Shown here piece after piece: positions 5,464-10,675 of a DNA stretch of 10,675 nt. The DNA is from Chitinophagaceae bacterium (GTDB lineage Bacteria > Bacteroidota > Bacteroidia > Chitinophagales > Chitinophagaceae): positions 1 through 10,675 of the forward strand of contig JASLDA010000157.1 of assembly GCA_030151745.1 (NCBI GenBank), in the 5' to 3' direction. Made by a program: the position numbers and the translations under genes. A model generated the notes under the pieces. The model was not told the origin of the DNA and searched no databases. It saw only the letters and a list, made by a program, of their open reading frames with translations. Positions within the stretch are counted from its first letter, which is position 1. The number at the start of each line of letters is the position of its first letter.

Positions 5464-7815
5464 ATGATCAAAAAACTACTCCGCAAAGGCTGCTTGCTTC
5501 TGCTCCCGGCACTCCCTCTTTGTGCCAATGCACAGTATTGCACACCCTCCAATACGCAAGGCACCGCTTATTTCTTTTCCTTCCATTTCGAATGGCCGGT
5601 AAATAACGGCATCGTCGATCCCCAGATCGTCAACAACACTAACAGTTCCTATACGAACAATGTCAGCGCCGGAAGTATGGGTACCTATAAGCGGTACTTT
5701 TCCATGGGCAGCCACTACGCCATTTTCAACCCCTCGCTGACCACCACTTACGCCAATTCGGAGGTGAGAAGCTATGTTGACTGGAACAATGACGGTGATT
5801 TCAATGACAGCTACGAAAACCCGTACATCTACACCTTCAGCCTTGCGCCCAACACGTCATACAATTACGCTCAGTATGTATCTGCGCCTATCAATACGCT
5901 TCCGGGCAACTACCGGATGCGCATAACATATTCTCAGTCGGGCTCTCCCTCGGCCTGCGGCTCTTTTACCGGCGAAACGGAAGATTTCATCATTACCATC
6001 GGCAATAATAATGCGCCGATCCTGAATACGGGCGTTGCGCCTTTCATCAATAAGCTCCTTGTTTCGCAGACCGATAACAGCGGGCTCAGCATTGACGAGC
6101 TTCTGCGCGACAGCGCAGGCAACTATATCGTTGCGGACTCCGATGACTGGGGTAATTCACGCGTGCCGCGCGGCATTGCCATCACCGGCCAGAACGCGAC
6201 AAACGGCACCTGGCAATACAGGGTCGGCAATGGCACATGGACCAGCTTTGGAGCCGTATCCGCGACCAATGCGCTGCTGCTCTCCAACAGCGGGCTTGTA
6301 AATAGCGATCCCTCGGTATCGGCACAGATCCGTTTTGTTCCCTCCGGCCCCGGCAATCCATCGTTTTCCTTCCGCGCCTGGGATATGACCACCGGCACTT
6401 TAGGCAGCTATGCGAACACTACAACGAACGGTGGCACCACAGCGTATTCTACCGCTCAGCAAACAGCCACTGTCAATGTGATAGCCAGCGTAGGCACCAC
6501 GCCCGCAAACATCTATATCATAGCTACCGATACCGCCATGCGGACAAGCATCTATGACCATAGCTCAGGCACGATGGTTCATCCTGACAAGCTGAGCACC
6601 TCTACAGCCCAGCAGATCGGCGCAGACCTGCGGATGGATCCTTCCGATAACAAACTGTACTGGAGCGACTACAACAATATTTACCGCGCGGCAGCGGACG
6701 GCACCAACCAAGCGCAGCTGGTGACCGGCCTGGCATTCAACAGCGGCATCGCTGCAGGGGGCGGTTACCTTTTTTATAACGATAACTCCACTGCGGTGGA
6801 GCTGTACCGCTCCTCCACAAGCGGAACGGGTGCAGTCAGCCTGCTCGACGGTGCCGGTCAGATCGCCAGCGCCGATCTCGGCTACCTGGATAAGATGTAC
6901 TATTACAACAACAGGCTGTACATGCTGGCCTACGCTGCCGACTATTCTACGTACATCCTGAGTGTTGCGGCAGATGGTACCGGAGCTGATACCGTTCAGG
7001 CCACCGCCTCCGCGCCCTACGGCCTTCACGTGGTCAGCGATACTGCCTTCTGGACGGAATCCGACGGCAGCACCAGCTATATCATGCGCAAAGCGGCGAA
7101 CGGTACCGGTACCGCGACGACTATCGCCAGCAGCACAAGCTATCTTTTCGGCAGCATACTGGCCGATCCCGGAAACAACAGGGTGCTGGTGATCGCGGGT
7201 AATCAACTGCTCGAGGTTTCAATGAGCGGCGTCATCAACAGGGTGATGACTATGGACGGCTCGCCGGCGGCGCTGGCTGGAAACATGCCGGACGGCACAC
7301 CATTGCCAATAGCAATCACCTCATGGGATGCTGCAGCTGAAAAAAATATCGTGAATCTCACCTGGAATGTAGCCGGTGAAGAGCGGGGAACGATCTACCA
7401 GATCGAGCGTTCCGCCGACGGCCGCAGCTTCCAGGCATTGACACAAAAGCCGGGTACAAACGAGAGAAGCTATAGAGCTTATGACCGCGAGCCCCTGGTA
7501 GGCGCCAACTACTATCGCCTTGTCTCTATCGGACAAAGCGGCAAGCGCAGCCTGAGCGGAATACGCAAGGTCGTATTCGGCATGGCGCCGTCGATCTGCA
7601 TCGTTCCGAATCCTGCCGGGGCGGAAGGATGGACCGTCAACGTATCCGGCGATGCGGCTTTCCCTCAAAGCTACCGGATCCTCGATGTAACAGGCAATAT
7701 CGTGAAAAGCGGTGTGATGACCGGGCCAAAGACAAGCATCAGCACGGGCGATCTCGCGCCGGGTCAGTACCTGATGCAGGCCTTGGATCAATCGTTCATA
7801 CTCGTTCGCCGCTAA
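5464..7815 (+). CDS. Modular secreted T9SS protein: GEVED, cadherin-like, YWTD-like propeller, Fn3-like and sorting domains
   Basis: This 783-residue exported protein starts with a clear signal peptide (MIKKLLRKG, leucine-rich core, cleavage at ANA|Q near residue 23). Residues 40-179 are a GEVED domain, with YVDWNNDGDFND, GNYRMRI and GETEDF; the acidic DxNxDGDF loop looks like a calcium-binding loop. Residues 181-342 resemble a cadherin-like repeat (GIAITGQN, GTWQYRV, IRFVPSG, FRAWD). Residues 348-605 contain LDL-receptor YWTD-like strands, best seen in LYWSDYNNIYRAAADGTNQ and echoed at FWTESDGSTSYIMRKAANGT, suggesting a beta-propeller. Residues 614-705 are an Fn3-like module (LPIAITSWD, YQIERSADGRSF, NYYRLVSI). 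Residues 709-783 are the T9SS type A sorting domain (VPNPAG, YRILDVTGNIVKSG, LAPGQYLMQ). A binding or adhesive surface role is inferred; no hydrolase motif is visible. The gene has its own promoter and terminator. Confidence 0.9.
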   Translation: MIKKLLRKGCLLLLPALPLCANAQYCTPSNTQGTAYFFSFHFEWPVNNGIVDPQIVNNTNSSYTNNVSAGSMGTYKRYFSMGSHYAIFNPSLTTTYANSEVRSYVDWNNDGDFNDSYENPYIYTFSLAPNTSYNYAQYVSAPINTLPGNYRMRITYSQSGSPSACGSFTGETEDFIITIGNNNAPILNTGVAPFINKLLVSQTDNSGLSIDELLRDSAGNYIVADSDDWGNSRVPRGIAITGQNATNGTWQYRVGNGTWTSFGAVSATNALLLSNSGLVNSDPSVSAQIRFVPSGPGNPSFSFRAWDMTTGTLGSYANTTTNGGTTAYSTAQQTATVNVIASVGTTPANIYIIATDTAMRTSIYDHSSGTMVHPDKLSTSTAQQIGADLRMDPSDNKLYWSDYNNIYRAAADGTNQAQLVTGLAFNSGIAAGGGYLFYNDNSTAVELYRSSTSGTGAVSLLDGAGQIASADLGYLDKMYYYNNRLYMLAYAADYSTYILSVAADGTGADTVQATASAPYGLHVVSDTAFWTESDGSTSYIMRKAANGTGTATTIASSTSYLFGSILADPGNNRVLVIAGNQLLEVSMSGVINRVMTMDGSPAALAGNMPDGTPLPIAITSWDAAAEKNIVNLTWNVAGEERGTIYQIERSADGRSFQALTQKPGTNERSYRAYDREPLVGANYYRLVSIGQSGKRSLSGIRKVVFGMAPSICIVPNPAGAEGWTVNVSGDAAFPQSYRILDVTGNIVKSGVMTGPKTSISTGDLAPGQYLMQALDQSFILVRR

Positions 7816-7832
7816 TTCCGGCTTACAGGTTT

Positions 7833-7867
7833 AAAGGAGGCTGCCCTGAACAGGGGCAGCCTTTTTT
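7833..7867 (+). terminator. Strong Rho-independent terminator
   Basis: GGCTGCCC (7839-7846), a 7-base loop TGAACAG and GGGCAGCC (7854-7861) form a perfect 8-bp stem followed by six T. An A-run precedes the stem. It lies about 25 bases after the stop of the 783-residue cargo gene, so that gene should form a single-gene transcript separate from the DUF3857 pair downstream. Confidence 0.88.
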
Positions 7868-8028
7868 GTGCCTCCGGCTCCGGGCCGCTGATATGGTGCG
7901 AATACCGCCGCAGGCTCAGACTATCGTGCAATGCCTTGCAGCTCATGTGGAAAAGATAAGAGCTTGCCTTCCAAAATACGCTGCGCCGATATCTTTCCGA
8001 TTGTATTTTCACTGCGTACATCGATACC

Positions 8029-10041
8029 ATGCAGCGCCGCTATTTATCCCTACTGGCAGTATTGTGCCTCATCATCTTAAATACCGGAAAGGTCCGGGCC
8101 GGCTCCCGGAATCACTTTTTCCAGGATAAGGACGAATGGTTCCTTCAAATGGCACAACAGTCGAGATTCCCCATCGATACCTCTGCCGTTGCCATCATTC
8201 TCTATGAGAAGTGCGTTACCGAAATACAGTTAAGCAGCGGCAGCGTGCAGCAGGATATACGGCGGATCATCAAGATCCTGCGCAAGAGCGGTACCCATTA
8301 CGGCGATTTCCGGATACAGGTGCCGACGATACGCGGCGGCGGGGTCGATATCCGCAATGTCCGCGGGACGACCTATCGGTACAACGGCAGCGAGCTGGCG
8401 AGCCTGAAACTGAATACCGAGAATCTTGCCAAAAACAAATCCGAGTTTCTGACCCAGACCAAAGGCAGCATGCCCGGCGTCGAAGAAGGAGCCGTTCTGG
8501 ATATCAGCTACTCGATCAGCCAGCCCATCGGCCTGAAGTTCGCCGAATGGGAGTTTCAACATGAAATTCCAACGCTCTACAGCGAGCTTGAAGTCTGGGT
8601 GCCGGAGATACTGGACTATTATACAATGTTCAGGGGAAGCGCCGTCGGTTTCCCGGATTTTGACGATACGAGAAGATCTCTTACTGCCGATCGGATCCCG
8701 CAATCATACAGGGTTTCCGAGCCCGCCGCAGGCAATGATCTTAAGCGTGAGCGCTGGGTCAGGCGAAATATCGACGCAGTCGTCGAAGAACCGATGGCTC
8801 CCGAGCTTTCCAATTTCCAGGAACGCCTGCAGCTTCGTATCAACATGGCGCGGTCCGGTGTCCGTACTACCGCCATATTGGACAACTGGCCGCGCGTAAA
8901 CAAGGCGCTCTATGGAAGCTTCGGCTATTACCAGGGGCTGCGGCGCAAATATCCGGCAGCGATGGAAAAAACGGCTGCGCTCATCCAGGGGTTGACGGAC
9001 CCCACGGAAAAAGCAAGGAAAATATATGGATTCGTGCGCAGCTCCCTGCACGCGAACGGTTATACCAGTATTTTTTTCAGTGACGATCCGGACAAAGTTC
9101 TGCTGAACCGGAGCGGCACGCCTTCGGAGATAAATTCCCTGCTGATGGTGATGCTGTGGTACGCAGGCATCCCGGCAAAGCCGATCATTATCGCGACCAG
9201 TGATATCCCTACGCCGGCGGCGGACTTCCCGGATATCGGCCAGTTCAATCGCACGATCTGCCAGGCGCATATAGGCAGCAGGATCATCTACCTCGACGCA
9301 TCGGAGCCCAATGTCCCCTTCGGTGTACTGCCGCGTAGCGACTACAATGGGTACGCGCGCGTGATCGACGAAGGTGACGGCACGGGCATAGAGCTGAACG
9401 CCTCCGTCCTGAACGAGCGGAGCCAGATATTGATGACGATGGAAAAAGAAGATCTGCAGGACTATGTGCTGCGCATATCCTGTCGCTTCGGAACGCAGGA
9501 AGCCCGCGCTTGCCGCAATAACTGGCAGAAGGACTCGAGCCTGGTGCGAAAATTCCTGCAGCCCTGCATCAACAGGGCAGGGATGAACGCGGCGCTGCTA
9601 AATTATCAGATCGATGGATTGCACGATCCGGATGCGAATCTCACCCTGTCCTTTACGATGCGGCTCGAATGGCCGAAAGACGGAAAGGCTTATTTCAATC
9701 CGCATCTTATTTCACCGGTCCCGCGCAATCCGTTCATTGCGGCCAATCGGACATTGCCGATCCAGTTACCGGCAACGCAGGACGCGCAATTCATCGTGAA
9801 CATCCGCGTACCGGAGGGCTACAAGCTCGAAGAAAGCCCGCAAGCAGCCGTCGTCAATGTCAACACGGGCGAGTTCTACAAATACCTGACTGCATACGAC
9901 GATGCGAGCCGCAGGCTGCAAATCAATTCGAGCATGCATATGGAGCGTACCTGGTATCCTCCGACCGACTACGAATTGATCAGGCAGTTCTACGACAAGG
10001 TAGTAGCTCAACATGAAGCCACTTATGTATTCAGCAAGTAA
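8029..10041 (+). CDS. Exported DUF3857 / transglutaminase-like protein with degenerate catalytic site
   Basis: This 670-residue protein has a signal peptide (MQRRYLSLLAVLCLIILN, cleavage near VRA|G at residue 24) and no other obvious membrane segment, so it is probably periplasmic or surface-exposed. Residues 50-240 fit DUF3857 (IILYEKCVTEIQ, VQQDIRRIIKIL, GAVLDISYSI, EWEFQHEIP). Residues 320-425 fit a transglutaminase-like core (ARKIYGFVRSSL, SGTPSEINSLLMVMLWYAGIPAKPIIIAT, IYLDASE). The expected G-x-C nucleophile position is Pro365 in GTPSEIN and the His region reads FNRTIC, while the Asp of YLDAS (423) remains. Cross-linking or protease activity is therefore unlikely, as in other DUF3857 proteins with 'GxSaDIN'-like cores. 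Residues 575-665 resemble the DUF3858-type C-terminal domain (VPEGYKLEESP, DYELIRQFYDKVV). It overlaps the next DUF3857 gene by 29 bases, so the two are probably translationally coupled. The physiological role is unknown. Confidence 0.85.
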   Translation: MQRRYLSLLAVLCLIILNTGKVRAGSRNHFFQDKDEWFLQMAQQSRFPIDTSAVAIILYEKCVTEIQLSSGSVQQDIRRIIKILRKSGTHYGDFRIQVPTIRGGGVDIRNVRGTTYRYNGSELASLKLNTENLAKNKSEFLTQTKGSMPGVEEGAVLDISYSISQPIGLKFAEWEFQHEIPTLYSELEVWVPEILDYYTMFRGSAVGFPDFDDTRRSLTADRIPQSYRVSEPAAGNDLKRERWVRRNIDAVVEEPMAPELSNFQERLQLRINMARSGVRTTAILDNWPRVNKALYGSFGYYQGLRRKYPAAMEKTAALIQGLTDPTEKARKIYGFVRSSLHANGYTSIFFSDDPDKVLLNRSGTPSEINSLLMVMLWYAGIPAKPIIIATSDIPTPAADFPDIGQFNRTICQAHIGSRIIYLDASEPNVPFGVLPRSDYNGYARVIDEGDGTGIELNASVLNERSQILMTMEKEDLQDYVLRISCRFGTQEARACRNNWQKDSSLVRKFLQPCINRAGMNAALLNYQIDGLHDPDANLTLSFTMRLEWPKDGKAYFNPHLISPVPRNPFIAANRTLPIQLPATQDAQFIVNIRVPEGYKLEESPQAAVVNVNTGEFYKYLTAYDDASRRLQINSSMHMERTWYPPTDYELIRQFYDKVVAQHEATYVFSK

Positions 10042-10675
10042 GTTTCTCCGGCGCCTGCTGACAATATCGGGTTTCATCGCCGCGGCTTCGCCCGCCCGGG
10101 CAGAGCGCCGTGCGGAGCTCGATATTGCCGCTATCCCGGATTCATTGCGTAGGGGCGCGGCGGCCGTTGTCCGGAAGGACGAGACAATTATCCGGGTCGT
10201 GGATCTGGACGAGGTCCGCGTGAAGCATTACCGGGCAGTGTCTCTCCTGAACGCAGGCGCCGGGGAGCTACGATACCTGTTTTCCCACAGTTCGTCGCTG
10301 CAGAAGATCAATACGTTGAATGCAATGGTATATGATGCTGCCGGGAACGAAGTAATGCGCATCGGCAGGAAAATGTTCCGCGACCTGCCCCGGAATATCG
10401 CCAGCCCGGATTTCAGCGATATCGTGTTAAAGATATTTGAAGTGCCTTACTCCGGCTATCCGTTCACGATCGTCTTTACGGAGGAGCTTACGCTGCATCA
10501 CACCTTCATGCTGCCCCGGTGGTCCCAGCAATCGCTGACGCGATCGGACCGGGTATCGATTGAGAACGCCGGCATTTCCGTCATCGCTTTGAAAGCGGCA
10601 GGCCTGCGGTACAAATGTATCTCCGGAATGCCTCAGCCGAATCTCAGCGGAGATACCATGAAATGGACGCTCAGC
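10013..10675 (+). CDS. Exported DUF3857 domain protein (partial, continues past window end)
   Basis: The frame is open from the ATG at 10013 to the last base, giving 221 residues without a stop. Residues 1-30 are a signal peptide (basic KFLRRLL, a hydrophobic stretch, ARA|E cleavage). Residues from about 40 match the DUF3857 N-terminal pattern: 'IPDSLRRGAAAVVR-E-...-V...HYRAVSLLN', then VYDAAGNEV and a basic region before a beta-rich segment (DFSDIVLKIFEVPYSGYPFTIVFTEE). In this family a transglutaminase-like core usually follows, but that part is outside the window. The gene starts inside the end of the preceding DUF3857 gene; the ATG at 10025 (MYSASKF) is an alternative start that still keeps the signal peptide. 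The shared domain and the overlap point to a two-gene or larger operon of related exported proteins. Confidence 0.82.
   Translation, partial: MKPLMYSASKFLRRLLTISGFIAAASPARAERRAELDIAAIPDSLRRGAAAVVRKDETIIRVVDLDEVRVKHYRAVSLLNAGAGELRYLFSHSSSLQKINTLNAMVYDAAGNEVMRIGRKMFRDLPRNIASPDFSDIVLKIFEVPYSGYPFTIVFTEELTLHHTFMLPRWSQQSLTRSDRVSIENAGISVIALKAAGLRYKCISGMPQPNLSGDTMKWTLS

Noticed and set aside
5464..5535. Possible lipoprotein signal (LPLC) in the 783-residue cargo protein
   Set aside because: Proline before the Leu-Cys and the following ANAQ fit a signal peptidase I site better. T9SS cargo with a C-terminal sorting domain normally uses signal peptidase I.
7963..7997. Possible promoter for the DUF3857 pair: TATCTTTC at 7990-7997 with CTTG at 7963-7966
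   Set aside because: The -7-like element ends in C instead of G and the spacer to CTTG is 23 bases, longer than the usual 19-21. The position is reasonable but the match is too weak to annotate.
1..10675. CRISPR arrays, tRNA/rRNA genes, insertion sequences, toxin-antitoxin or defence modules
   Set aside because: I found no regularly spaced repeats, no cloverleaf-like sequence, no transposase motifs and no recognisable defence domains on either strand by eye.

Overview
The window looks like a chromosomal segment of a fairly GC-rich Bacteroidota species, most likely of the Chitinophagales/Sphingobacteriales/Cytophagales type; the genus cannot be fixed from the sequence. The evidence is a set of lineage-specific features: three proteins ending in type IX secretion (T9SS, Por system) sorting domains, a TonB-dependent outer-membrane receptor of the carboxypeptidase-regulatory-domain/plug/beta-barrel type, a near-consensus Bacteroidota sigma-ABfr promoter (-33 TATG, N19, -7 TAGTTTTG), and tandem DUF3857/transglutaminase-like exported proteins.

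Layout. 1-75 is the tail of a T9SS cargo gene, followed by a terminator hairpin at 189-219 and about 350 bp without a supported gene. 572-1993 (+) encodes a secreted protein with an SdrD-B-like start, an Fn3-like domain and a type A sorting domain, closed by a perfect 13-bp inverted repeat. 2296-4992 (-) is a large TonB-dependent receptor convergent with it. A 471-bp divergent intergenic region (4993-5463) carries the best promoter in the window. 5464-7815 (+) is a 783-residue modular T9SS cargo (GEVED, cadherin-like, YWTD-like propeller, Fn3-like, sorting domain), closed by a strong intrinsic terminator. 8029-10041 (+) and 10013-beyond the end (+) are overlapping tandem genes for exported DUF3857 proteins; the first has a transglutaminase-like core that has lost the expected Cys and His.

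How the genes fit together. All six genes make exported proteins: secreted or cell-surface T9SS cargo, an outer-membrane receptor and two periplasmic or surface DUF3857 proteins. No cytoplasmic enzyme, regulator or transposase lies inside the window, and the receptor has no SusD-like partner beside it. I see an ordinary Bacteroidota cell-envelope neighbourhood rather than a clearly new system. The parts most worth a second look are the modular 783-residue cargo, the degenerate transglutaminase with its overlapping DUF3857 partner, a GC-dinucleotide tract in the receptor gene, and the structured divergent intergenic region.
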